Source: Bacteroidota bacterium (GTDB taxonomy: Bacteria > Bacteroidota > Bacteroidia > 2-12-FULL-35-15). From it: a DNA stretch of 64,000 nucleotides. Location of the stretch: the NCBI GenBank assembly GCA_947469885.1, contig CANIQT010000003.1:1-64000 (forward strand), written 5' to 3'. Shown here in pieces: positions 8,981 to 16,836 of the stretch. The notes beneath the pieces are model-generated. The model was not told the origin of the DNA. It did no database searches and worked only from the letters and a program-made list of their open reading frames with translations. A program made the position numbers and the translations under genes. How positions within the stretch are numbered: the stretch's first letter is position 1; the number at the start of each line of letters is the position of its first letter.

Positions 8981-9009
8981 TGGATAATGAGTGTTACCTA
9001 CATTATCCA
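8981..9009 (-). terminator. hairpin after SBBP gene A
   Basis: A 9-bp stem TGGATAATG/CATTATCCA with an 11-nt loop lies 25 nt past the stop of the leftward SBBP gene. On the minus strand it is followed by TTTTTAATTATT. Copy B of the module has the same element at 41055-41082, with one stem position mutated. Confidence 0.5.
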
Positions 9010-9033
9010 TTTTCCATTGTCAATTATAAATTA

Positions 9034-11433
9034 TCAATTAAGAATAATCTTCCTATTCACTTCATTAGTTGGTGAGCCTGCCGAGCCCACTATCCTCACA
9101 AAATAAATTCCTTTTGCATAACCACTCATATCAATTATTTGTTGTCGGTTGTTGGTTGTTAGTTGTTGGATAACATTTCCAAGTACATCTGTTATTTTAA
9201 TGAAGTGCTGGGCTGCTGAGCCTGTTGAAGTATGCTCTTCACTAAAAGTAATTGTTGTTTGAGATGTGAAGGGGTTGGGGGAGATGGTAATGTTAGAATT
9301 ATTATCTTGTTCATTTACTCCAACAGTTACATTCACCATTAATGGCTGAGGATTGAACACCACAGGTAAACCTGCTGCATCATTAGCCATATAATTAGAG
9401 ATGTTTAAATTTATTGATGTTGCAGTTGTTAAAGTTGTTTTAATCTGAAATTTAAAATCAGCTATTTTGCCGTATCCATTTGCGTTTGTTTGATTGATGC
9501 GTGTTTCAGCACCATAAGCAGTTGCTGCAAGTGCATCTATTTTTGCAATTTTAATAGCATCAATACTTGGAGTACCTAACCAACTGGAAGGGTAGGAGAT
9601 GTTTTCTGTTCCTGACTGAACCAACGATGCAGGATAATTTATATTAAAAGCAACACCATATAAATTAGTAACAGGAGTTACGGAGCTCCCTAACCACAAC
9701 TCTGCATCCACCCAATCTCCGGCATTGTAGGTGTTGTTGGTTGTTACAAAATAAATATCAGGCGAGTTTATTTTTTCATCGTTGGGATGAGAAACGATGG
9801 CATGAGCTGAACTAAAATTAAGATTGATTGCAAGTGTGTCATTATTATCTATTGTCCCATCACCATCACAATCTGCATGTTTTATATCTGTTCCGTTCGG
9901 TTCATTTGTTCCCCAATTAACAGAGGTTTCAGCCTGCCATATATTACTTACTATACTTCTTAATGTTCCTGTTTGCCCATAGAATAAACCAATAGGCAAC
10001 AAATCATTATTATCTACATTGTTGTTATTATCTGCATCTCCAGGCCAAACTTCATTCGTAGGAGATAATTTACAAACAAAAATATCGTAGCCTCCATTTG
10101 AAGTTAAAGTAAAACTTCCAGTTCCAGAGCCAACTGTGGAAACAGTTGTATCTATTATTCCAGTTGCGAACACATTTCCATACCCATCCAATGCAATTGA
10201 ATGTCCTTGATTAAGACCATGCACACTTATTTGATTTCTCCAGATTAACACACCTGAAGTATCGTACTTTGAAATTGACGCAGCTCTGCCAATTCCAATA
10301 CTCACTCCGCCTGTTGTATAAATTTTCCCTTCATTATCAATATCAATTTGAGGATATTCTTCATTTTCGTATTTATACCAAAGCATATTGCCAGAAGTAG
10401 TAAACTTACATAGATAAGAACTACCGTCAGTATACATATTACCAAATGGGTCTAATTTTAATGAAGCAAAATTCCAATTAGTGTTACCAGGAAGATACGC
10501 TTGCGCCCACACAAAATTACCATTGGCATCTAATTTTGATAAATAATTGATATCATCATAACCACTCAAAGTATCAAGACTTAAAAGATAAGTACCTAAA
10601 CCAGGATCCATATCTATAAATGTAGTTGTCATAGAATTCCCCGTAAAAAAACCTTTTGTATATACATTACCACTGCCATCCACTTGAATGGCTTGCCCTT
10701 GAAGATAGCCGCCATTAAGAGAATCTATTGCAACAAATTGTTTTGCCCAAACAAAATCGCCATTTTGATTAAGCTTTGAAACAAAACTATTATTAAGTTG
10801 CCCAAATCCTGTACAATTAAAATTATAAGAAGTAGATAATGAAGGGTCAAAGTCAACAATTTCATAAAACCATCCGGTTGTGTATATGTTATTTGTTGAA
10901 TCTATAGTGATACTATTTGGAAAAGCCCAGCCATCAAAACATTTAGCGAAAACAAAATTACCATTTGAATCTAATTTTAAGATAAAGCCACCGACTCCCG
11001 TTTGGTAGCTACCTAAATAAAATGTTCCGGGTCCCGGATCAAAATCAACTGAATCGGTGCCTTGAAAAAATCCAGTAACATAAACATTTTGAGATGCATC
11101 AGTTACAATACCGGTAGCTTCTATCAAATCATTAATACCATTTCCGGTAATAGATTTTGCCCATACTAAATTGCCATTACTATCAAGTTTTTGAATATAT
11201 GCCCCGTAAATAGTTGGACTACTTGTAGTGAAATTTAACGTTGCAGGTCCCGGATCAAAGTCAACAGTACCAAGAAAAAACCCAGTTGTAATAACATTTC
11301 CGCCCGCATCTGTTGCAATGGAAATGCCATAATCGTTACTTGTTCCTCCCATTTGCCTTGCCCATTGAAACGATTGTCCATTTGCATTACTAATTATGAA
11401 TGCAAAAACTGATAGTAAAATTATTTTTTTCAT
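9034..11433 (-). CDS. SBBP-repeat secreted protein with T9SS sorting domain (module A)
   Basis: The 799-aa protein has a signal peptide ending NANG. It then carries about seven SBBP beta-propeller-type units, recognisable by repeats of LDSNGNFVWAK and by VDFDPGPGT. A dockerin/EF-hand-like segment with repeated DxDNNxxVDNND is followed by a cohesin-like stretch and a T9SS type A domain (ISPNPFTSQTTITF ... GIYFVRI ... NRKIILN). It should be exported by T9SS and kept at the cell surface or released. Its closest relative in the window is 41093-43435; their C-terminal coding sequences and flanks are clearly duplicated. A REP-like insertion appears to add GSAGSPT near the C terminus. Confidence 0.88.
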   Translation of the reverse strand: MKKIILLSVFAFIISNANGQSFQWARQMGGTSNDYGISIATDAGGNVITTGFFLGTVDFDPGPATLNFTTSSPTIYGAYIQKLDSNGNLVWAKSITGNGINDLIEATGIVTDASQNVYVTGFFQGTDSVDFDPGPGTFYLGSYQTGVGGFILKLDSNGNFVFAKCFDGWAFPNSITIDSTNNIYTTGWFYEIVDFDPSLSTSYNFNCTGFGQLNNSFVSKLNQNGDFVWAKQFVAIDSLNGGYLQGQAIQVDGSGNVYTKGFFTGNSMTTTFIDMDPGLGTYLLSLDTLSGYDDINYLSKLDANGNFVWAQAYLPGNTNWNFASLKLDPFGNMYTDGSSYLCKFTTSGNMLWYKYENEEYPQIDIDNEGKIYTTGGVSIGIGRAASISKYDTSGVLIWRNQISVHGLNQGHSIALDGYGNVFATGIIDTTVSTVGSGTGSFTLTSNGGYDIFVCKLSPTNEVWPGDADNNNNVDNNDLLPIGLFYGQTGTLRSIVSNIWQAETSVNWGTNEPNGTDIKHADCDGDGTIDNNDTLAINLNFSSAHAIVSHPNDEKINSPDIYFVTTNNTYNAGDWVDAELWLGSSVTPVTNLYGVAFNINYPASLVQSGTENISYPSSWLGTPSIDAIKIAKIDALAATAYGAETRINQTNANGYGKIADFKFQIKTTLTTATSINLNISNYMANDAAGLPVVFNPQPLMVNVTVGVNEQDNNSNITISPNPFTSQTTITFSEEHTSTGSAAQHFIKITDVLGNVIQQLTTNNRQQIIDMSGYAKGIYFVRIVGSAGSPTNEVNRKIILN

Positions 11434-11487
11434 GGTGATAAGTTTTTATTTCCCTGTAAAATTAATCTATTATTTCCCAAAAACAAA

Positions 11488-11517
11488 CAATCCCGCCTTA
11501 TTTAAAAAGCGGGATTG
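11488..11517 (-). terminator. CAATCCCGC/GCGGGATTG hairpin
   Basis: A perfect 9-bp stem (CAATCCCGC/GCGGGATTG) with a 12-nt AT-rich loop is followed, on the minus strand, by TTTGTTTTTGGG. It lies between the truncated gene fragment and SBBP gene A and looks like a terminator for the upstream genes. The copy in module B carries a G-to-A change that breaks one pair. Confidence 0.55.
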
Positions 11518-11528
11518 GTTTCGTAATT

Positions 11529-11561
11529 AAAGGTTCCACCTTTTTAAAAGGTGGAACCTTT
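11529..11561. repeat. nested 33-nt palindrome, copy A
   Basis: The element is AAAGGTTCCACCTTT, then TTA, then AAAGGTGGAACCTTT. The two 15-nt halves are reverse complements of each other, and each half is itself nearly palindromic around its 3-nt core. It overlaps the end of the truncated ORF, which it terminates (KGSTF-stop). The same sequence is at 43530-43562 and a variant with a different core is at 43788-43820. Confidence 0.8.
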
Positions 11562-11732
11562 ATGAACCCAAACTTGTTTTCCAACTTTGTCTTCAGTAAA
11601 AGGAAGTTCAAATGCTGGGCTGTCTTCGGGCAGTTGTAAATGGTAATCATCTTCTGTAGGTAATGTATCAGTAAAATAAATTTTTATACTGATAGCTTCC
11701 ACATCTTTTGGTTTGTTTATTCTAAAATTCAC
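11544..11732 (-). pseudogene. C-terminal-domain fragment of the 222-aa family (module A)
   Basis: This 62-aa ORF aligns with the C-terminal part of the neighbouring 222-aa protein: ISIKIYF with VGVKICY, EDDYHLQLPE with LDDYRVQQQE, FELPFTEDKVGKQVWV with FELPQTAGNVGKKLWV. It stops at WVHKGSTF, where the intact proteins continue into the conserved SPTGEAGP end. The last residues are encoded by the nested palindrome. It looks like a remnant truncated by insertion of that palindrome, and the same fragment exists in module B. Expression as a small protein cannot be excluded. Confidence 0.65.
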
Positions 11733-11756
11733 AAATCTAAAATTCTAAAATTGTAT

Positions 11757-12425
11757 TTACACAATAATAATAAAGCACGGTTCGCTGTCAGGTCCTGCTT
11801 CGCCTGTAGGACTTAAATAAAAGCAAATTACCCAAAGTTTTTTTCCAACATTTCCGGCAGTTTGCGGAAGTTCAAATTCTGTTCTGCCTTCTTGTTGTTG
11901 AACTCTGTAGTCGTCCAATTCAGGTGGTGCTGTTACTGTGGCTTCGGTATAACAAATTTTTACACCTACTGCACCCACTGTTGGTGGTTTTGCACTTTTG
12001 GCAGGACGATTAGGGTCGGCTGCAAAAAACACAGGTAATAAATGAGTATTACGAATACACGAAACTACCGGAGCAAAATTAACTGCCGGAACACGGCTTT
12101 TTGTAGTTTTTGGTTTAGGAATATCAAGATTGGCATAATCAACAGTGGTTAATTCTATTGAAGGATTTGATTTAATCTGCAATTGCACTCCGTCCATTAT
12201 ACGTTTGTCTTCAGCATAGGTCGTATTCATATTTCCAATTGTTATTGTATTGTGAGTATTGGGGTTGGTGTAGTCATCAATCACCGGTCCCCAATCGGTC
12301 CAGTTGGTTGCCAGCCCGTCTTTTTGGTCTTCGGGAATACCAAGGTCAACAAAGTTAATTACTATGTACGCCACAAATGCTTTGAACCGATAATTAAACT
12401 GTAATATTTTATTTGATAGAATCAT
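11757..12425 (-). CDS. unrecognised 222-aa protein, module family copy A
   Basis: I do not recognise this family. It has no signal peptide or membrane helix. An N-terminal part (about 1-130) starts MILSNKILQFNYRFKAFV. A middle motif NFAPVVSCIRNT leads to a C-terminal beta-rich domain (about 140-222) ending WVICFYLSPTGEAGPDSEP, which resembles the last strands of a fibronectin III fold. Two paralogues occur in the window (43828-44493 and 25596-26252). All three lie directly upstream of a T9SS-secreted protein in the same orientation. In this copy a truncated relative lies between. A link with the secreted neighbour is inferred from position only. Confidence 0.75.
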   Translation of the reverse strand: MILSNKILQFNYRFKAFVAYIVINFVDLGIPEDQKDGLATNWTDWGPVIDDYTNPNTHNTITIGNMNTTYAEDKRIMDGVQLQIKSNPSIELTTVDYANLDIPKPKTTKSRVPAVNFAPVVSCIRNTHLLPVFFAADPNRPAKSAKPPTVGAVGVKICYTEATVTAPPELDDYRVQQQEGRTEFELPQTAGNVGKKLWVICFYLSPTGEAGPDSEPCFIIIV

Positions 12426-12600
12426 GTTTCTCGAGTTTCTTAAACTCTTTTATTAAATTGTTGTTTTTAATTGATTGTTATTTTTTTTACTCTTGATATT
12501 ATATGTTCTAAATTTTAACTGCTAAAATAGTTGTCCAAATTTTGCTTTTAAAGCTATTATTAATGGTTTTTGACCAATTAGGTTTGTTTTCCAATCATTT

Positions 12601-12842
12601 GCCTTAATCATTCAATAGTTAAGCTAAATGATTGAATGTTTAAGCTAAGCGATTGAATGATTAAGCTAAGCGATCAAATAGTTAAGGTAAATCATTGAAT
12701 GTTTTGCCTTAACTATTCAACCATTAAGCTAAATGATTGAATGTTTTACCTTAAACATTCAATCATTTACTTTAAACATTGAATGATTTGGTTTAACTAT
12801 TCAATGATTTACCTTAAACATTGAATAGTTAAGCTAAATGAA
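12601..12842. repeat. 21-nt-period array, about 12 units (module A)
   Basis: Eleven and a half imperfect units of 20-22 nt (230 nt over 11 units, mean 20.9) follow one another without spacers. Typical units begin AAGCTAAATGATTGAATG or ACCTTAAACATTCAATCA. These are roughly reverse complements, so the array is strand-symmetric around an ATTSAAT core and a TTAAGCTAA-like half. Frequent TAA makes it non-coding. It lies between the 222-aa gene and the HTH gene, the same place as the array in module B. A 21-nt period equals two helical turns and would place all cores on one DNA face. Confidence 0.8.
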
Positions 12843-12949
12843 ACCAAAACGCCACCTTTTTACTTATTTGCCTGTAATACAAAGAACTTTCTTTTAGACA
12901 ACAAAGTAAAGTAATTGTTTTTTTGAAAAATCAGCAAACAAAAACATTC

Positions 12950-12975
12950 GTCCCATATAACTTATTTAATGGGAC
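12950..12975 (-). terminator. hairpin after the HTH gene
   Basis: A 7-bp stem GTCCCAT/ATGGGAC with a 12-nt AT loop begins 17 nt past the HTH stop. On the minus strand it is followed by GAATGTTTTTG. It is a plausible weak terminator separating the regulator from the array. Confidence 0.45.
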
Positions 12976-12991
12976 AATTATTTTTAGTTCA

Positions 12992-13259
12992 TTATTTTCT
13001 CCAAACTTTATATTGCTTATACCACCGCTCAGCAGTAGATTTTGAAATCTTAAATTTACTGGCAACTCGCTGAAAACTTTTGACTCTTTCATAATACTCG
13101 GCTATTACTTTCATAGTCATTAGCCACAACATTGCTTTTGCATCAACCGGCACATCGGGCAATTCAACTGCAAGTTTTTCGAGAATAGATTTTTCAACCA
13201 GTTCATTCGTTTTATCAAATTGCTTACTGGTAATGCTTTTAAAATAGTTTTTTTTTCAT
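12992..13259 (-). pseudogene. small HTH DNA-binding protein, frameshifted in an A9 tract
   Basis: This gene is absent from the ORF track. On the minus strand an ATG is followed by nine A; reading from that ATG gives MKKKLF-stop. With eight A it opens an 88-aa protein that ends in a helix-turn-helix-like segment (VASKFKISKSTAERWYKQYK). The rest of the frame is clean to a TAA at 12992, with a predominantly helical body (VDAKAMLWLMTMKVIAEYYE). It could be a phase-variable gene that is off, a one-base sequencing error in a homopolymer, or a young pseudogene. It occupies the place held by the LytTR gene in module B and shares its 67-bp upstream element. Confidence 0.6.
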
Positions 13260-13284
13260 GTTATTTTTATTTTAAATTATTTAA

Positions 13285-13388
13285 CAAAGAAAAATAAATT
13301 ATTGATACCCTCAAAAGTCATTGTGTGAGTGACTGTTTGGGTTGATGAACGAACGGTTTGGGGTGATAAACGAAAAATGAGGAGATGG
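13285..13388 (-). promoter_or_regulatory. 67-bp LytTR-type upstream element and -7-like box (module A)
   Basis: Bases 13322-13388 match 45767-45833 at 66 of 67 positions. On the minus strand the block holds TTCGTTTAT and TTCGTTCAT exactly 21 nt apart (13366-13374 and 13345-13353). Each fits the published LytTR/AlgR half-site [TA][AC][CA]GTTN[AG][TG] at 8 of 9 positions. A CTTTG that could end a Bacteroidota -7 box (TAnnTTTG) lies at 13285-13289, 33 nt downstream; in module B the distance is 34 nt. The HTH ATG follows about 25 nt later. This is a strong candidate for an activator-dependent promoter. Confidence 0.65.
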
Positions 13389-13604
13389 TTTTTTTTGATT
13401 TTTCGGGAAAAATTGGTCAAGGATGAATACAAGATTTTATCATACAAAGAAAAAAATAATGACTATGAAATTTCGAAGTAAGTCCATTAGCTAATCCTTC
13501 CTTTTTTTATCTTCATATTTAAACAATCAAATGTTAATACTTCCTACTCTATTATAGATTTTCAACCAATTAATAAATTACTTTAGTGTCGTTTTAAATA
13601 AAAA

Positions 13605-16600
13605 ATGATTGTGAAACAAAAACAATTTTGCAGGTTTCTTTTTCTTGTTTTGCTTGTTTGGTGCAGTGTTAACACACGTGCGCAGAAGTTGAATATCAAA
13701 AATTTTAGTGGCGATGATGGTTTGCCCCAGTCGCAGATTATGGATATTATGCAGGATCATACAGGGGTGATGTGGATGGCTACTAACGGTGGTGGGGTGA
13801 GTTTGTTTGATGGATTAAAGTTTACAAGTATTACCACCAAAGATGGGTTGAGCAATAATCATGTGTTCACGGTTTTTGAGGATGAGCATCACAGGGTGTG
13901 GATGGGGACTTCTAAGGGCTTGAATAGGTATGAGAACAATAAAGTGGTGAGGTTTACAGATACATTGGTCAATAGAACTGCAATTTATTCCATTAATCGT
14001 CATCGAAACGGAGATTATTGGTTGGGTACCAGCAGAGGAGTGGTGATTGTGAATCAAAATGGTTTTAGCGCTTTTGAGGGTAATTCAAAGATTGGAAATT
14101 ATCAGGTGTGGAGCATTGAGGAGGATAAGAATGGGAATACATGGATAGCTACCATGTTGAATGGTGTGTTTTGTTTTGATGGAAAAAAAACAATTCATTT
14201 TGGAAGGGAGTCGGGGTTGAATGATATGAAAAATAGGGATATGTTAATTAATGGTGATGAGTTGTGGGTGGCAACGTATAATGGGGTAAATGTGTTAAAT
14301 ATTTCAAAGCCCATTATAGGTGGTGGGCGGGTATTTGATACGTTGAAGGTGAATGGAAAGCCGTATTTAGAAACTACTCATCGGTTTTATAAAGATAAAA
14401 AAGGAGTGGTGTGGATTGGGAATAACAATGGGGTAACAAAGGTGGAGAAAGGAAAGGGAAGTGTGATTACCAAACAAAATGGGCTTTGTAATTCGGTGAT
14501 TGATGCAATAGTGCAGGATAGAGAGGGTAATCTTTGGTTTGGCTCATTTGGTGGCGGATTGAGCAAGTATCGAAATAATATGTTTATTAATATTAACGAA
14601 AATCAAGGGTTGAGCAATAATAATGTAACAGGGTATTTGAAAGATAAAAATGATGCCATGTGGATTTCCACTTGGGGTGGTGGTGTGTCCAGGTTAGATC
14701 ACTATAAGTTTAAATCAAAAGATTCGATTAGTATCAAAAATTATATTCAGCAAAAAGATGGAATAGTGTCGAACACCATTAGCGGCATGTGTCAAGATTT
14801 GGATGATAACATTTGGTTTATTACCAATGCGGCCGGAGTATGCAAGTATGATGGTAAAAAGTTTACGACTTACGATATACGAAATGGGTTGGATGGGTTA
14901 AGAAATCAGGCGATATTGGCAGATAGGAAAGGCAATGTGTGGATTGGTAGCGAGGTGGGGGTGGATAAATGGGATGGAGAAAAATTTATTTTTTATGGAC
15001 ATGAGCAGGGGTTTTCGGCACAGGGAATAAATACAATTTACGAAGACGACCAAGGAAACATTTGGTTTGGGTCGGTGGATAAGGTGGTGAAATATGATGG
15101 GAAATTGTTTACCACCATTCTTCGGTCCGAAGGGTTTCCGCATATCAAAAATATTGCAAAAGATAAATATGGATACATGTGGTTTAGCACCGATGCAGGG
15201 GCTTGTGTGTATAACGGAAAAATATTTAAAGTAATAAGCGAAAACGATGAATTGGTTTCGAATTCGGTAAATTTTGTACGACCTGATAACAAAGGAAATG
15301 TTTGGATAGGCACTAATAAGGGCCTTGATAAACTAAATCTAAAAAAGTACATTGATGATAAGATAATAGTGTTGAAACATTATGGAAAAGAAGAAGGATT
15401 TGTGGGAATGGAATGTAATGCAAACGCGTTTTATGAAGATGTGGATGGAACGGTGTGGATAGGAACTACAGGAGGAGTAATGATTTATAATCCGAAGTTG
15501 GATGAGGATATAAATAAGTTTGAACCACAGTTGCAATTAACAGGCATCCGATTGTTTTTGGAAACAGTGGATTTGGAAAAGTATGCGGATAGCATTGTGA
15601 ATGGACTGCCCGTAAATTTTACCTTGCCTTATTTTAAAAATCACATTACGTTCGATTTTATTGGCATTTCGCAATCCGACCCTACAAAAGTAAAATATCA
15701 GTTTAAGCTAGAAGGTGCGGACAGCGATTGGTCGCCTGAAAGTAAAGAAACGAGTGCAAAATATTCGAACCTTGCACCGGGCAAATATACGTTTACACTG
15801 AAAGCAGAAAATGTGGATGGGGTGTGGAGTGCAAAGCCATTAACGTTTTCGTTCGAAATAATATCGCCAATTTGGAAACGCTCTTGGTTCTTTTTTGCGA
15901 TGGTAGTTTTAGGATTACTTGTTATTTACTTGCTGATAAAAATAAGGGAAAGGAGAATGAGGTATTCTCAAAAACTGTTGGAGCGCCAGGTATCGTTTCG
16001 CACCAAAGAATTGTTTGAAGAAAAAGAAAAACTTCAGATTGTTTATTCTGAAATCGATGAAAAAAATAAAGCCATTACGGATAGTATTCATTACGCAAAG
16101 CGAATTCAGAAAGCACTTTTGCCAACCGATGCAGCCATGAATCAACTGTTCCCCGATTCGTTTGTGTTGTTTAAACCAAAAGATATTGTGAGCGGAGATT
16201 TTTATTGGATGGAACAATGGGGTCATCAAACATTGATAGCAGCGGTAGATTGCACAGGTCATGGAGTACCGGGGGCATTTATGAGCATTGTAGGGCATAA
16301 TATTTTGTCGCATTCGGTAAATGTGTTGGGGCTAACCAAACCATCGTTGATATTGAACGAAACCAATAAACAATTGTCGAGGAAATTAAATCAGAATTCG
16401 GAAGAAGCCAAAGTGCGCGATGGAATGGACATTGCGCTGTGTGCCATTAATTATCCGAAATCCACAATGGAATTTGCAGGAGCAAACAATCCGGTGTGGT
16501 TGATACGCAATAATGAGGTGATAGAAATAAAAGGAAATAAATTTCCGATTGGGGCTTATGTGGGTGACGAGTTGCAAAAGTTTACCAACCACGAATGGGA

Positions 16601-16826
16601 ATTGCAGAAAGGAGATTACATTTATATTTTTACGGATGGTTATGCCGATCAGTTTGGAGGATCGAAAGGCAAAAAATTTAAGTATAAAGAATTTCAGAAA
16701 CTATTGTTAGACAATCATAAAAAACCAATGGTGGAACAGCATCATATTTTGGAAAAAACATTTGAAGAGTGGAGAGGTAAGCTGGAACAAGTGGATGATG
16801 TGCTGGTAATTGGAATAAGAATGTAA
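13605..16826 (+). CDS. two-component-type propeller sensor with SpoIIE phosphatase output
   Basis: The 1073-aa protein has a signal peptide (FLFLVLLVWCSVNTRA). About a dozen Reg_prop propeller strands follow, visible as repeated GNxWFGS and DGLSNN motifs over residues 30-640. A Y_Y_Y domain comes next (about 690-765, LAPGKYTFTLKAENVDGVWS), then one membrane helix (WFFFAMVVLGLLVIYLLI) and a coiled coil. A PP2C/SpoIIE phosphatase domain from about 845 has SGDFYW, AAVDCTGHGVPGAFMS and DGMDIA acidic metal-binding motifs. The hybrid-histidine-kinase output usual for this sensor type is replaced by a serine phosphatase. The following kinase gene starts 10 nt later. Confidence 0.93.
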   Translation: MIVKQKQFCRFLFLVLLVWCSVNTRAQKLNIKNFSGDDGLPQSQIMDIMQDHTGVMWMATNGGGVSLFDGLKFTSITTKDGLSNNHVFTVFEDEHHRVWMGTSKGLNRYENNKVVRFTDTLVNRTAIYSINRHRNGDYWLGTSRGVVIVNQNGFSAFEGNSKIGNYQVWSIEEDKNGNTWIATMLNGVFCFDGKKTIHFGRESGLNDMKNRDMLINGDELWVATYNGVNVLNISKPIIGGGRVFDTLKVNGKPYLETTHRFYKDKKGVVWIGNNNGVTKVEKGKGSVITKQNGLCNSVIDAIVQDREGNLWFGSFGGGLSKYRNNMFININENQGLSNNNVTGYLKDKNDAMWISTWGGGVSRLDHYKFKSKDSISIKNYIQQKDGIVSNTISGMCQDLDDNIWFITNAAGVCKYDGKKFTTYDIRNGLDGLRNQAILADRKGNVWIGSEVGVDKWDGEKFIFYGHEQGFSAQGINTIYEDDQGNIWFGSVDKVVKYDGKLFTTILRSEGFPHIKNIAKDKYGYMWFSTDAGACVYNGKIFKVISENDELVSNSVNFVRPDNKGNVWIGTNKGLDKLNLKKYIDDKIIVLKHYGKEEGFVGMECNANAFYEDVDGTVWIGTTGGVMIYNPKLDEDINKFEPQLQLTGIRLFLETVDLEKYADSIVNGLPVNFTLPYFKNHITFDFIGISQSDPTKVKYQFKLEGADSDWSPESKETSAKYSNLAPGKYTFTLKAENVDGVWSAKPLTFSFEIISPIWKRSWFFFAMVVLGLLVIYLLIKIRERRMRYSQKLLERQVSFRTKELFEEKEKLQIVYSEIDEKNKAITDSIHYAKRIQKALLPTDAAMNQLFPDSFVLFKPKDIVSGDFYWMEQWGHQTLIAAVDCTGHGVPGAFMSIVGHNILSHSVNVLGLTKPSLILNETNKQLSRKLNQNSEEAKVRDGMDIALCAINYPKSTMEFAGANNPVWLIRNNEVIEIKGNKFPIGAYVGDELQKFTNHEWELQKGDYIYIFTDGYADQFGGSKGKKFKYKEFQKLLLDNHKKPMVEQHHILEKTFEEWRGKLEQVDDVLVIGIRM

Positions 16827-16836
16827 GATTGGCACG

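Noticed and set aside
12601-12842. CRISPR array
   Set aside because: Units vary throughout and have no constant-repeat and unique-spacer division; the period is 21 nt and no cas genes are present.
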